A stretch of 64,000 nucleotides of DNA, taken from assembly GCA_030247855.1 (NCBI GenBank), contig JAPDRN010000009.1:124001-188000 (forward strand), read 5' to 3'. Below, piece by piece: positions 1-10,783 of the stretch; the first letter of the stretch is position 1; each line of letters begins with the position of its first letter. The DNA comes from Knufia peltigerae. Taxonomy: Eukaryota > Ascomycota > Eurotiomycetes > Chaetothyriales > Trichomeriaceae. A program made the translations under genes and the position numbers. Under the pieces are notes generated by a model. It saw only the letters and a program-made list of their open reading frames with translations. It made no database searches and was not told the DNA's origin.

Positions 1-1
1 C

Positions 2-1147
2 TTTATGATGGAAGGTGTCTTGATCCCTATCATCCTCCTCGCTCTGCTGGTCCACTTTTGGGGTACTCGCCGCAACTCGAAAAAGGCAAAGAAATGGATG
101 GCCGCACATGCGCCTGTTTTGGAGAGAGAATTTGCCCTGGTCGGCTTCGGCCAGGTACCCAAGATGACCCCTTATGCCGAGGGCGTCCAAGGGGACAGCC
201 TCTTGAACGCGAGTGCGAATCTGCCAGGCGACAACGTCACGGAGGACATGCTCAAGGAAAAGGCGGCTTGGGAATACCAGACCTATGCTACGGGACGACA
301 GAATGTCGCCTTCATGGATGCCACGATCTTCTTGAAGAGACGGATGAACCCGATGATGATGATCGCGGAGGAAATTGCCGGCATGGTTGCGGAATCGGTC
401 AAGCCCAAGCCAGAACGGATGGAGGCCGTATTGTATACTTTCAGCGGCAAAGAGAAGGAGTTTGTCCCGCCAGCTGTACCTGGATCTGAAGAAGCAGGCA
501 AGGCCAAGGCCGTGGGCAATTCAAACTACGACGCCTTCGTATTCGCCATTGTGAACAAAATGGCCATGCGCAAACTGCGCGACGAGCGCTACGACCTGTC
601 TCTTACCTTCACCAAGGACAATCCCAAGCTCCCCAACTGGGCGACCGTCATGAGCGAGACTGGTGAGGTCACGGACTTGATGCTTACCAAAGATCTGATT
701 GATGCCGTGGAAAAGGCCGGAGACCTCTTCGAGTACCTCATCATCACCGATCAACCTACCGACAAGCCCACGAACCTCAACGAAACCACTCCCCGAAAGC
801 GACTGAACCTGTGTTTGAGACTACCTTCCAATGGCGACTATCTTTCAACATTGCCCATCTTCCAAGCATTCTTGAGACTGCCAGATTTCTTGGTCAACTC
901 TGCCAAACTGAGACCAGAGGTGACGCGCAAAATCAACGCCATCCGTGAAGAGGAGAAGAGCAAGTTGAAGAAGATTAGCGATAAGGAAGCGGAAGAGGAG
1001 CGACTTCGAACCGCCGACAAGCTCAAGAAGGAGGAGCGGGATCGTAAGCTGAAGGGTATGACTGCTGAGGAACAGCGCAAGTTCCTGGAGCGAGAGAATG
1101 AGAAGCAGAGAAAGAAGCAGGAGAAGAGGATGACGCGGAAAGGATGA
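2..1147 (+). CDS. CCDC47/PAT10-like ER membrane protein (DUF1682), 5' end outside the window
   Basis: The visible part is about 380 residues. It opens with a hydrophobic segment (about residues 4-17, PIILLALLVHFW) followed by a basic stop-transfer stretch, then a globular region, and ends in a highly charged Lys/Arg/Glu helix (about residues 310-380). This is the layout of the CCDC47 family (Pfam DUF1682), an ER membrane protein that in animals is part of the PAT complex helping multi-pass membrane proteins insert. Family members have a signal peptide and an acidic luminal region before the membrane segment. Here the membrane segment sits at the very edge, so the true start almost certainly lies left of position 1, and the in-frame ATGs at 5 and 8 are probably internal. 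The frame is already open at position 2. Family assignment is from overall pattern and I am fairly confident of it; its role in this fungus is inferred. Confidence 0.8.
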   Translation, partial: FMMEGVLIPIILLALLVHFWGTRRNSKKAKKWMAAHAPVLEREFALVGFGQVPKMTPYAEGVQGDSLLNASANLPGDNVTEDMLKEKAAWEYQTYATGRQNVAFMDATIFLKRRMNPMMMIAEEIAGMVAESVKPKPERMEAVLYTFSGKEKEFVPPAVPGSEEAGKAKAVGNSNYDAFVFAIVNKMAMRKLRDERYDLSLTFTKDNPKLPNWATVMSETGEVTDLMLTKDLIDAVEKAGDLFEYLIITDQPTDKPTNLNETTPRKRLNLCLRLPSNGDYLSTLPIFQAFLRLPDFLVNSAKLRPEVTRKINAIREEEKSKLKKISDKEAEEERLRTADKLKKEERDRKLKGMTAEEQRKFLERENEKQRKKQEKRMTRKG

Positions 1148-2167
1148 GGTTGTGGTTCGGAGCCAGAAGAGGAAAGGATGGTACTTTTGGTGTCATTTTG
1201 GCTCTTTTTCTTGTGTTGAGATACAGTACTCCGTATATATTGTATGCATCTTGGACCAATACGCTGGATCTGGTACAGTACAGAAAAGACGTATTAAAAG
1301 CAAAAATCAGCAGATGATCCAATTGAACAATTACAAGATTGAATCAAGAATGAATCCAGAATGGTTCGTGTGTGTCCCGAGCTAGCGAAATCGAATCTCT
1401 TCCCCAGATTTTCTCAGAGTATCAGAGTATAAACACTACATCATCAGATACTGTAGGTATGCGTGCGCATATGTATGTATGCAGTAATCTCCTCCGTACA
1501 GTCATGTACTATTTCAACATCCCAACTCGGACAGTTGGGATTGAAATGGAAAAGGATTACGAAGTCAGAGCGGGTTCGTTGATGTGGTGAATTGAGGCAG
1601 TGCTCTGGGCAACAAGTCACTGTCCAAGCCTTTTGTACTCGTAAGATCCAACCATTTGCTACGGGGACGAGAATGGCCCATGCTGGTGTTTCAGGCCTGA
1701 AGATCCGCCGATTCCAGGGTCTTATTGGTGTCTTTTCTCTCCACGCGGAGGTCCGATCACAGACCTACGAATAGTAAAGATGAATGGGCAAAACCAAAAA
1801 ACTACGCCTCGTTCTCAGCCTGCGTCGGTTCCGTCCGCGCGGCCTGGAGTTTCTAAATAGTTTCAGCACCAAGACACTCACAGGGCCTTTGATGGATCTG
1901 ACAGTGCATGGTGCCTTTTGTCTTCTTGTTTCTTCGAATCATCTGGAGCTGGTCTCTTCATTCTTGACATATCTCCCTACTACTCTGTGGTCGTTGGTTG
2001 TCTTGTGCTTTGATTTTTTTTTCCAAAGCGATTTACTCTATTCACTTGTGCAATTGTTCCATTCGCTTTGCTATCTACTTCCATCGACCCTCCTCCCACC
2101 AGGGGACGAGCAAGACATCACAAGAGTTGGATTAATACATACGCCCCTCGTATTGAACTTTGGAAAA
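1148..2167. other. Intergenic: 3' region of the CCDC47-like gene and promoter of the PLC-like gene
   Basis: No convincing gene. The track-length open frames here are AT-rich and lack coding character. A TACTCCGTA motif lies at 1227-1235 and a related CTCCGTAC near 1491. The last 150 bases before the PLC-like start are pyrimidine-rich, as is common before fungal start codons. Confidence 0.6.
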
Positions 2168-3361
2168 ATGCATACACGGTCTCTACTGTCGACGTGCCTC
2201 CTGTCCCTTCTCAGCCTCACCTCCACCTCCGCGGCCTCCATATCCTCCTCTCACAGCCTTTCCTCACGCGCAGAAGCCTGCAACAACTCCCCAGATCTCT
2301 GCTCGAAACCATACAACTCGGTCGTCCACCTCGGCGCCCACGACTCCCCCTTCGTTCGGGATGCCTCGACAGGCTTCTCTGTCTCGGGAAATCAATACTA
2401 CAACACGACCGTGCAACTGTCCGCCGGGGTCCGTTTGGTGACCGCCCAGGTACACATGACAAACTCGCAATGGCACCTGTGCCACTCGTCCTGTGACCTG
2501 CTCGACGCGGGACTCTTGTCGGACTGGCTCAAGACGATCAAGACCTGGCTCGACAACCACCCGAACGAAGTCGTGACGGTGTTGCTGGTCAACTCGGACA
2601 ACGCCCGACCCTCCCAACTCCACGCCGAGTTCCTGGACGCCGACCTCGTCGACCAAGCGTACGTGCCGTCGTCCATCACCACCCCTCCAGAGACGTGGCC
2701 GACGCTGCAAGACATCATCGCGGGCGGGAAGAGGCTCATGACTTTCGTGGCGAGTTGGAACCTCACCGACCCGGAACTGAACGCCACGACGAGTTACATG
2801 ATGGACGAGTTCACCTTCATCTTCGAGAACCCTTTCGACAACACGAACCCGAGCGATTTCACGTGCGCGCCGAACCGGCCCACCGCGGTGCAGAACAACG
2901 TACAGTCCGCCATCTCGAGCAACCGTATGCCCTTTGTCAACCACTTTCTGTACTCCACGGGGGCCTTTGACATCGAGACCCCGGACGTGGACAAGATCAA
3001 CGTGACCAACGCAGCGAGCACCAACACCGCCGGCAGTCTCGGACAGGCCTTGTCGACGTGTAACTCGCAGTACGGTCGGGTCCCGACGTTCACGCTGGTC
3101 GACTTTTTCGACCAAGGTCCGGCCATCGACGCGGTCGACGCTTTGAACGGGGTGACGAGCCCCGTGGGACGAGTGGCCCCTCCCCCCCGAGATACGCACA
3201 AGAGCAGTAGCACTTTAAGCCAGAGTACCTTTGCCGGCGTCGTGCAACTCGCAAACGACGTAAAGTCGGGCGAGAAACCAAAACTCGGAGCCTGGATCTG
3301 GGCGGCTGGGAAATGGACTTTTGGTGGCATCAATTTGAACGGTGGAGGTTTGTTGAATTGA
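2168..3361 (+). CDS. Secreted PLC-like phosphodiesterase (PI-PLC X-type TIM barrel)
   Basis: A single exon encodes 397 residues. The ATG at 2168 was chosen because it gives a clean signal peptide (residues 1-22, MHTRSLLSTCLL onward, ending in SAA); the open frame runs further upstream but that part is not protein-like. The body resembles fungal secreted PLC-like phosphodiesterases: HLGAHDSPF (His58 is the likely first catalytic His), a second His-bearing segment HLCHSSC (about 103-109), then HPNEVVTVLL and DFFDQG strands typical of the barrel. Cysteines at about 38, 45, 105 and 109 fit an extracellular fold. Known relatives cleave phosphoinositide or glycosyl-PI type phosphodiesters without calcium; the substrate here is unknown. 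The gene is strikingly GC-rich at third codon positions compared with its flanks. It converges on DUG2. Confidence 0.85.
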   Translation: MHTRSLLSTCLLSLLSLTSTSAASISSSHSLSSRAEACNNSPDLCSKPYNSVVHLGAHDSPFVRDASTGFSVSGNQYYNTTVQLSAGVRLVTAQVHMTNSQWHLCHSSCDLLDAGLLSDWLKTIKTWLDNHPNEVVTVLLVNSDNARPSQLHAEFLDADLVDQAYVPSSITTPPETWPTLQDIIAGGKRLMTFVASWNLTDPELNATTSYMMDEFTFIFENPFDNTNPSDFTCAPNRPTAVQNNVQSAISSNRMPFVNHFLYSTGAFDIETPDVDKINVTNAASTNTAGSLGQALSTCNSQYGRVPTFTLVDFFDQGPAIDAVDALNGVTSPVGRVAPPPRDTHKSSSTLSQSTFAGVVQLANDVKSGEKPKLGAWIWAAGKWTFGGINLNGGGLLN

Positions 3362-4169
3362 ACAAGTCATCCGTGGATTGTTTTATTAATGCTTGGTACA
3401 ATATCGACATTAATCAACGGGGACAATGTTGGATTTTGCACCACAGAAGACGAGAAGAAAAAACGAAAGCGACTCATTATGGAAAAGACATGGTATGCCT
3501 GCAATTTGGAGTCGTGCATGAGAAATGTAATGTACCCATTTCTCGATGCAAGGCAAAGCATTTTTTGGGGGTGTGTCTGTGTGTTCATATGACACTGGGC
3601 ATATTTTTCAGCATAGCGACGGTGTTTTTGGGCTTTTGGAAATGGGAATTCTTCTTTCTTCTGGGAAGTGTCATCAGGATTGATATGAACATGGGCATTT
3701 GCAAGGTCAAAGATACAAGACCACAATCACGATCAAGGTGGACAGATGTGGAGTACCTACTTGACCCAGAAGATGGATGATGAAACTTGGATACTATCTG
3801 AGAAGAGTACCGGGGTACTCGAGTATATAGATAGAATGATTTCCCAAAAAGAAAAGGAGAAAATCATCAAGAAGAAGACTACCTCATCGACCGTCGACTT
3901 TGATTTTTGGTATACTATTTACAGATTCAATAAATACCCAAATACTCACGGGGTACACATTTGATTGTTCCACTTTTAAAGGGAGGAGTATCCGAGATTT
4001 TCTACCTTGTCTTGTCACTTGTCTACCTTGGTCCTTGATCCGAGTACAGTACTTTGCCAAGTGTCTCTCTCTCTCTCTCTAGAGTTTCCTCATTTTTTGC
4101 ACTTGTTTTGATATTACTGTTGTATTTCTTGTTCTCGCTATTGTCGGTGTTGTTTCTCTTCGTCTTGTC
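3362..4169. other. Convergent intergenic region between the PLC-like gene and DUG2
   Basis: AT-rich 3' flanking DNA for two converging genes. It holds a (TC)n tract at 4063-4080 and T-rich stretches. I see no gene or RNA here. Confidence 0.6.
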
Positions 4170-7100
4170 TCACAACCTCGAAAAGACCCGCTTCAACACG
4201 TCGCGGCCCTTCCAGAGGTTCTCCACCCTCATCCGCTCATTGTCCAGGTGGGCGTTGTCGCTCGCCTGGCCCATCGGGAACATGGCCGCGGGGGCGTCGA
4301 ATTCCCCTTCCAAGAAGCTGATGGCGGGGATCGACCCACCTTCCCGAATGAACAGAGGTTGGCGTGGCAGGTTGGTGGAGGTGAATGTCCCAGCGCTGGC
4401 CAGGGACGACGCTCGACGGTGCGACGAACGTTGTGACCCCGGTTGTATTGTTGTTGTCGACGACGATGATGTTGATGTTGACCCTGACGTGGCAGCTGTG
4501 GTGGTAGATCCGAGGTCAGAAATAGTATCGTTGGATGTTGCTGCTGTTGATGATGATGTGGTATTTCTGTTGTCCGACGGGAAAGAACGATGTGATGAAT
4601 CTGTAGCAGGATTCCAAACTTCAACCACGGCTTCTTTCAATGAATGATACAATTCACTGTTGACGTCACCCAACCAAGGGTCAGCCTTGGATGTGATTTC
4701 GACTTTTAACTGATTTGAACTTTGTAGTTTGGCAAATTGATCCTCCAGGTATTCTGTCAAACCGGTCGCGATCCGTTCGGCAGTTTGTGACGGTACGATG
4801 CGGATAGACAACGTGGCGTTGGCCAATCCACTGATCGTCACCGCCGTCTTGGTCTCCGGGACCTCGATCTGGTGGATCGTCAAGTTTGGATATCTCCATC
4901 TCTGCATCAGTGACTGCGAAAAGGACCTTTCGTTTTTGATCTCCGGGTGACCTTGTAACAACGAACTTGTGATGTTTGTGTAGGACCTGAACTCGAGGTC
5001 CGACAGCTCATCGACACTGTCGTAAAAGTTGGGGATGGTTATTTTGGTCCCCGTGGACCCGATGAGACTGGCCAGGAGGACGGTGAGATCCTTCAAGGGT
5101 TCATGTTGGACAGATTTACCGTCCATGCCGGAGTGCAGGTCGGGCCGGTTGGAAGAAACGGTGACCGTGGCGTGAATGACACCTCTCATGCCAAAAGTCA
5201 AACAGGGGATATGGTCGTCCAACCAGTAACTGTTGGACAGCAGGATAAAGTCGACGTCGTCCCCGACGATCGAGGACGACTTCATACGACCCACGGCGTC
5301 CCGGAACCCGCGGGATCCGGCTTCTTCGTCACCCTCGAGTAGAAAAGTCACGTTGCACGACAAGGTGTCTTGCTGAACCAGGTCGGCGACGGCGTAAATG
5401 GCGGCCAAGATCGGACCTTTGTTGTCGGTCACTCCACGGCCGTATAGGTACCCGTTCAGAGGTTGTAGACTGAATGGGTCACCACCGGTCCAACTTCCCA
5501 CCTCGGCGTCGACAACGTCGTAATGACCGTAGAACAGGACCGTTTTGGGTTTTGTTTTGGTCGACGACGAAGGTCGGGATGCGGTGAATTTGGCGACCAG
5601 AATCGGATTGACACCTTCTTGTGGAGAGACCAAATCGGTGGTGGCACCAAAGGCGTTGCATTGCTTTCGAAGAAAAGTAATGGCGTCGTGACAATCTCGC
5701 ACACAGGTAGGGTTCGAAGCGACGGTACGAAAACTGACGAATTCGCGTAGAGCATTCACCAACTCATCTAAGAATCGTGTCGGGTCAAAATGTCAGTCAA
5801 GGTCCTGCCGGATATCCGTGTGGGTGTCTCATTTGACATTGAAATAGTCTTCTCACTCACCATTGCTTCGGACTGAAGATGCTATCGAGGTGTGAGAATG
5901 ACCGTCGGCGTCCCAGAATGATATGGAACCGTCATTGCCACCTGTGATTAAAATGTCGTGTCCAGACGTTTTGGTTTGACTCATTGCGAGGATTTTGCCG
6001 TCGGCGGCAGCCCAGCATTCCGTCTCCATGAAATGATCATTGTATCGCTGACGAACAAAAATAAAGTCAGCCAGTGTTCTGTCGAACAAGTCCACTCTCG
6101 CATCTCGGGACATCAAAACAAACCTTGATTCGTCCGTGACTTGTACCACAAAGGATACTGTCAGAGTTGACTGATATTTGACTTATGTCGCCATGACCGA
6201 TACTGAGTCTTTGGACTAGTTGGTTCGAAGTAAGATTGTAAACATTGGCCGTACCGTCGGAAAGGCCAGCGTAGAGAAATGAGCCTCGGAAGGACAGGCT
6301 GAGGACGTTGGAGCCGGTGTTTTTGAATTTCGTGAGCTGGACAAGACCGTCTGTGGATAAGGAGTCGATGGTCCAAATTTTGACGGTCCCATCTCCGGCA
6401 CCGGTCACGAGGACTTCTTCACATCGACCGTAATTCAATAACCCTTTGACCAGGAGCATGCAGTATATGTAGCTCTTGTGGGCGTACGGGAGGTAGTTGT
6501 GGTTTGGGACAGTCAAGACGCGGCCGCCCTGGTTGTTCAGACTCGTTGTAGAAAACCCTTCTTCGTCCGAGATGACATTGGATGTCCCGCCCGGGCCCAA
6601 CGAGTCGAAGAAGCGATGTTTGCGAGACCCGGGAGCAAAAGTGAGCGTCGGAGACATGCTGCTGGCGTCCGTGCTGATTCTGTGCCACTGTATGCTGGCA
6701 TTTTGAGCACCCCAAAACAAAGTCTGTTTCGGGGTGGAATGGACCACGCAGAAGATGTCGCCGATCTCAAAGGGAGAATAAAGTGAGTAGAGCCGTTGAA
6801 GGGTCTGAGTCGACCATACATTGACGACCGAGTCTGCGCCGGTGGAAAACAACAACGATCTATCCTCACAGAGAGAAAGGTTCAAGACACTCTCTTTGTG
6901 TGCTGGGACGGTCGCGAGAAGTTCATACGTCTCCAATGACCAGGCCGTGATGTTGCCACCTTGGAGACCTGCAAAAAGGACATCATCGTCGACCGCCAAA
7001 GCTTGTACACTTCCAGGAGCATTGATTCGGTGTATGGGACTTTTCGACGGTCTTGACTCGGGAGGTGGTGGTGATTCTCTCATTTCTTCCGGCTTGTTGA

Positions 7101-7203
7101 CATGGTGCGAAGATTCTTTCTGCCGGATCCCTTGCGACGCGCTATCCGAGACAGAAGAAGCTGTTGATGATCGACTCTGCCGGGTCAAGTCAGTCGTGGC
7201 CAT
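4170..7203 (-). CDS. DUG2: Dug2-like glutathione-degradosome peptidase (WD40 + M20)
   Basis: Exons on the minus strand: 7203-6124, 6047-5861, 5767-4170, giving 954 residues. Intron donors are GTTTGT and GTGAGT, acceptors CAG and TAG, and both junctions keep frame. The N-terminal half (about 65-415) has WD40-like repeats (for example GAGDGTVKIW, GGNDGSISFWD). The C-terminal half is an M20 metallopeptidase with the expected metal and catalytic positions: GHYDVVD (His504, Asp506), TDNKGP (Asp537), EGDEEAGS (Glu570/571), HSGMDG (His634) and DNAHLDNERM (His929). In yeast, Dug2 forms a complex with the amidotransferase-like Dug3 to start cytosolic glutathione breakdown, with Dug1 finishing Cys-Gly hydrolysis. 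Odd: about 70 Ser/Thr-rich low-complexity residues (813-884) interrupt the peptidase domain. The next gene, divergent, is another peptide-degrading enzyme. Confidence 0.93.
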
Positions 7204-7257
7204 TCCTCAAGATAAGGCGCCAGATTCTGGAGCTAAGCTATTGGACAAAGAAAAATA

Positions 7258-7473
7258 TTAGCGGCACGTACGGAAGATGGTGGTGGCTTGAATTTCCCCC
7301 ACGTCGTCGATGATTCTGGGGTTGTCGATAAAGACTCCAATTGGCTGCCGATTTGACACATGGTTCAAGTGTATCTGGTACTCCTGAAGTGAGTCTTTCA
7401 CTTCATCACCTGCTGTTAGCATTTCATCTATTTTTGGACCCGTTGATTGTGATCCGGTGAGGCTTTGGATCAA
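7258..7473 (-). CDS. Unrecognised small coding-like exon upstream of DUG2
   Basis: A minus-strand open stretch of about 70 codons has a balanced, protein-like composition (for example IGVFIDNPRIIDDVGEI) but no recognised family. It has no ATG at its left limit (the frame opens with TTG); an internal ATG lies near residue 18. Its end runs into a strong donor sequence, GTACGT, at about 7269-7264, so it may be an exon rather than a whole gene. Joining it to the DUG2 start in frame would need a poor GAG acceptor just before the DUG2 ATG. It may therefore be an alternative 5' exon of DUG2, a fragment of a small separate gene, or chance. Function unknown. Confidence 0.3.
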   Translation of the reverse strand: MIQSLTGSQSTGPKIDEMLTAGDEVKDSLQEYQIHLNHVSNRQPIGVFIDNPRIIDDVGEIQATTIFRTCR

Positions 7474-7628
7474 TGTTGCATTCGTTGGTAGTCACTCGGT
7501 GATACAAATAACATCCTTGGTGATTCAAGCGGCCGATGGCGTGATGACAGGCTGAGATTGCGCAGTATCACAGTATCCCTGACCACTCATCATCATCAGC
7601 CCCCAATTCGAATTTACGCGAAACGATA

Positions 7629-9116
7629 ATGCATTCTCATATCACTGAAAAACATCATGCACTTGGCTCCTTTCAACCAACAGTCATTCTTCATGGCGGA
7701 GCGGGGGCGATATCTCGGGCCAGTCTTTCCCCCGAGCTCTGGGCTCGATATGAAGCGTCACTTTGGAGATACCTGACTGACGCGCGAAAGCTGCTGGATT
7801 CAGGAGCCTCAGCACTGGATGCGGCCTGTGCTGCTGCGACGTGGTTTGAGGACGACCCGCTCTTCAACTGTGGCCGGGGTTCGGTCTTCACCGAACAAGG
7901 CACTGTTGAAATGGAAGCCAGTGCGATGGTCTGTTCACTTGGTCCAAGTGGTCCTCCTGCAGGACAGATAAAGCGTGGAGCCGCCGTCAGTCTGGTACGA
8001 AACACGAGGCATCCCATCCTTCTCGCCAGGGAAGTATTGATGGCGGCAGATGGAGACGGGGGTATGGGCGGCACGAGCACGATGCACTGCCATCTCAGTG
8101 GCCGAGATGTTGAGGAATGGGGGTGGAAGGAGAGAGGACTCGAGAAGAAACCAGACCGATGGTTCTGGACGAAAAGGCGATGGGAAGAGCATCGTCGCGG
8201 TCTCCAAAAGCAGAACACCGGCTATACCTATGACGATCTTCTGGCATCCGTAGACCGGTTTGCGGCCACCGAGGAAGAAGGGGACGGTGATGATGGTGTT
8301 GATGAATACCCTAGTCAAGGCACCGTCGGCGCGGTGTGTCTCGATTCCTGGGGGAACCTGGCCGTGGCCACGTCGACTGGCGGATTGACAAACAAGAAGG
8401 TAGGGAGAATCGGGGACACGCCAACGATAGGTTCTGGCTTCTGGGCGGAAACTTGGGAGGAGGAAGTCCCAGAGAAGACCTCGGCCATGGTGCAAGCAAG
8501 ACGAGAGCAGAACCTCGAGTCCGAAACCAGCCAGATATTGCGACCGATCGCCGGTATACTCGGTTCGTGTCTTACCCTGTTCCAGGCCCATCAAGAGTAC
8601 CAACCTGTGATCAATCCTCCAACCCACAGTCCGGTGACTCCACACCATTCTCCGCCCATCCTCGATCCCAGGCGCTCGACCTTACGGAAACGTCGCAGGG
8701 CTGTTGCAATGAGTGGTACAGGCAACGGTGATTCGTTCTTACGCACGAACGCTACTCGCACCGCTGCCTCCATGTGCAGATTTTCTTCCAGAACATCCCT
8801 GGCACGTGCCGTCAGTGCAGTTGCCGGGCCTGGTGGCGAACTGCAACAGTCGGCCGGTGACCGATGGGGTCATAGTGGTGAAGGCCAGGGCGGTATCATT
8901 GGCATCGAGATCGATGATGGCCCCGTCTCAAAGGAGTTCTTGGTGGAGCAAGACTACCCTACCATCAAAAGCTCGAGTGCTTGCTCATCAACGAAGAAGA
9001 GAGGGAGATCAGTATTCGATTTCAACTGCGGCGGTTTGTTCCGCGCCTATTATGAACTTGATGAGAAGACAAGTCGAGAAACACCCAAGGTTATGGTATT
9101 CAAGGAGGGATACTGA
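7629..9116 (+). CDS. Thr-type isoaspartyl peptidase / L-asparaginase (Ntn hydrolase)
   Basis: Single exon, 495 residues, starting at the first ATG. The alpha half begins with PTVILHGGAGA (about 17-27) and contains the DALDAACAA-like and NCGRGSVFTEQG segments. The autoproteolytic nucleophile is Thr232 in QGTVGAV, followed by the substrate loop GGLTNKKVGRIGDTPTIGSG and, after an insert, SGTGNGDSFLR. These are hallmarks of the family-T2 asparaginase/isoaspartyl peptidase/taspase group, which hydrolyses beta-aspartyl peptides or asparagine after self-cleavage. About 80 residues of Pro/His/Arg-rich sequence (about 276-356) are inserted between two conserved beta-subunit segments. Substrate preference cannot be decided from sequence. 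The gene is divergent from DUG2, across about 425 bp, and converges on BCKDHB. Confidence 0.88.
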   Translation: MHSHITEKHHALGSFQPTVILHGGAGAISRASLSPELWARYEASLWRYLTDARKLLDSGASALDAACAAATWFEDDPLFNCGRGSVFTEQGTVEMEASAMVCSLGPSGPPAGQIKRGAAVSLVRNTRHPILLAREVLMAADGDGGMGGTSTMHCHLSGRDVEEWGWKERGLEKKPDRWFWTKRRWEEHRRGLQKQNTGYTYDDLLASVDRFAATEEEGDGDDGVDEYPSQGTVGAVCLDSWGNLAVATSTGGLTNKKVGRIGDTPTIGSGFWAETWEEEVPEKTSAMVQARREQNLESETSQILRPIAGILGSCLTLFQAHQEYQPVINPPTHSPVTPHHSPPILDPRRSTLRKRRRAVAMSGTGNGDSFLRTNATRTAASMCRFSSRTSLARAVSAVAGPGGELQQSAGDRWGHSGEGQGGIIGIEIDDGPVSKEFLVEQDYPTIKSSSACSSTKKRGRSVFDFNCGGLFRAYYELDEKTSRETPKVMVFKEGY

Positions 9117-9560
9117 GCCTCAATGTATGCAAGATTGGGTCTAGATGAAGATATATACACGTCGAGAATCTCTTGTCGGGCCTTGCACCCCATATAAGGT
9201 CTTGCCTGCATACTAATGTATGACCCCGTAAACACTTCTTGATTCTTTCCGTAGCGAGACGCTAGATCGATGCAGAGCAACAAGCTCCAGGATAGATAAA
9301 TTTCTCCTTGGAAGTCGAAATTACAGATGGCAGCAATGTTGCCTCGACATTGGATCTGCGGCACTGTGGAAGAGTAAACCGGGGTGCTGTCTGCCACCGT
9401 CAAAGTCCTCAATATGTTTAGGATCGATCATAGTCCGACCTGTCCCGCTTTGTGCTCTTATCCTCATCAAGGATTATGCACAAGTAGTATGTCGATACCG
9501 ATTGAGCCAACTTGACCCTGTAGAGGAGTTTCCACCGCTGGACCGTAATCTATTAGACGC
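9117..9560. other. Convergent intergenic region (asparaginase-like / BCKDHB)
   Basis: About 440 bp of 3' flanks of two converging genes. I see no gene, RNA or notable repeat. Confidence 0.55.
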
Positions 9561-10783
9561 TCAGTATTCTAGTGTCTTTTTCATAGTGTCATATATTCCT
9601 GTAGACTAGTCAGCGCAATCACGGAAGGGAGCATTTTACAATGCTTACTCGTAATATCTGGCATGTTAAACTTCTCGTAAATCAGACCGGCATGGATGCT
9701 CCAGCCAGTGACTCTGGCCACCGGAGCTTCTAGTCGAAGAAAGGCTCCCTCTTGAATGCTAGCAGCGACTTCTGCTCCTACACCAGCGTTGTACATGCTC
9801 TCATGCACAACCACTGCACGACCGGTCTTGTTGACGCTCTTCATGATCGTGGCTCTGTCCCATGGGTATATTGCTCTCAGGTCGATCAATTCGATGCTTA
9901 GACCTTTGATATCCTTCTCAAGCGCCTCAATAGCCGCAGAACAGAGGTACAGGGGTTGACCGTATGAGATTACGGTTAGATCTTTACCCTTCTTGAGCAC
10001 ATCGGCCTTATCCAGTGGTAGGGTATATGATTCGCGCGGCACAAACTCTTCCGCGGCTCGGTAGAGAATTTTGGGTTCCATGTATATAACAGGATCGTTT
10101 GAATGGAGAATTGAAGAGTTCAGCAAACCCTTGGCTTGTGATGGTGATCTCGGCATGACAACTCTAAGGCCCGGAACATGCGTGAACAACGCCTCAGGGC
10201 TTTGAGAATGGTAAAGACCTCCGTGACCGACACTCCCGCATGGCATGCGGACAACAAGGCCGCCACAGTGACCACCCGTTCCTCCTTCTCGATAGCGGAA
10301 TTTCGCTGCTTCGTTGACAAGTTGGTCGAAGGCAGGGAAGACGTAGTCCGCAAACTGAATTTCGGCGACAGGTTTCATGCCTTCCGCGGCACAGCCAATC
10401 GCGAAGCCTACAATTCCTTGCTCAGACAAAGGAGTGTTGAAGACCCGACTCGTCCCAAATTCGTCTGTAAGGCCTTTCGAGCACCTGAAAACACCACCAA
10501 ACGCTACGTCTTCACCGAATAACAAAACACTTTCGTCCGTTTTCAGAGCATGGTGTAAAGAAGTGTTGATGGCGCCGTGCAAGTTTTGCCAATCAACTTG
10601 TGCATCTTGTGATAAACCAAAGGCAGATCTGGCGCTGTTCTGTGACTGATGTAGGATCGGACTCTTCTTGTACTCTATTGGCTTGTTTAACCTGGCCCCC
10701 GTCGCAGTTTGGCTGGCGTGACGCCTTTGTGAAACAGGACTAAATGATCTCAGTATAGAGGGAACCCTCCGAGAGACTATCAT
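9561..10783 (-). CDS. BCKDHB: Branched-chain 2-oxoacid dehydrogenase E1 component, beta subunit (mitochondrial)
   Basis: Two exons, 10783-9649 and 9598-9561, joined through a 50-nt intron (donor GTAAGC, acceptor CTACAG), give 390 residues, close to the human protein's 392. The tiny last exon restores the family C-terminus ITRIYDTMKKTLEY, which the unspliced frame lacks. The chosen ATG at 10783 starts a basic, Ser/Arg-rich mitochondrial presequence (MIVSRRVPSILRSF). Upstream in-frame ATGs at 10900 and 10849 exist but extend it with less typical sequence. Diagnostic segments include LFGEDVAFGGVFRCSKGL, the PLSEQGIVGFAIG region and the PRSPSQAKGLL region. With the alpha subunit, this thiamine-diphosphate enzyme decarboxylates the ketoacids of Leu, Ile and Val in the matrix. 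Confidence 0.94.

Noticed and set aside
2264..3199. 311-codon minus-strand open frame opposite the PLC-like gene
   Set aside because: Long antisense frames are expected opposite GC3-rich genes; it is Arg/Gly/Val-rich with no family resemblance.
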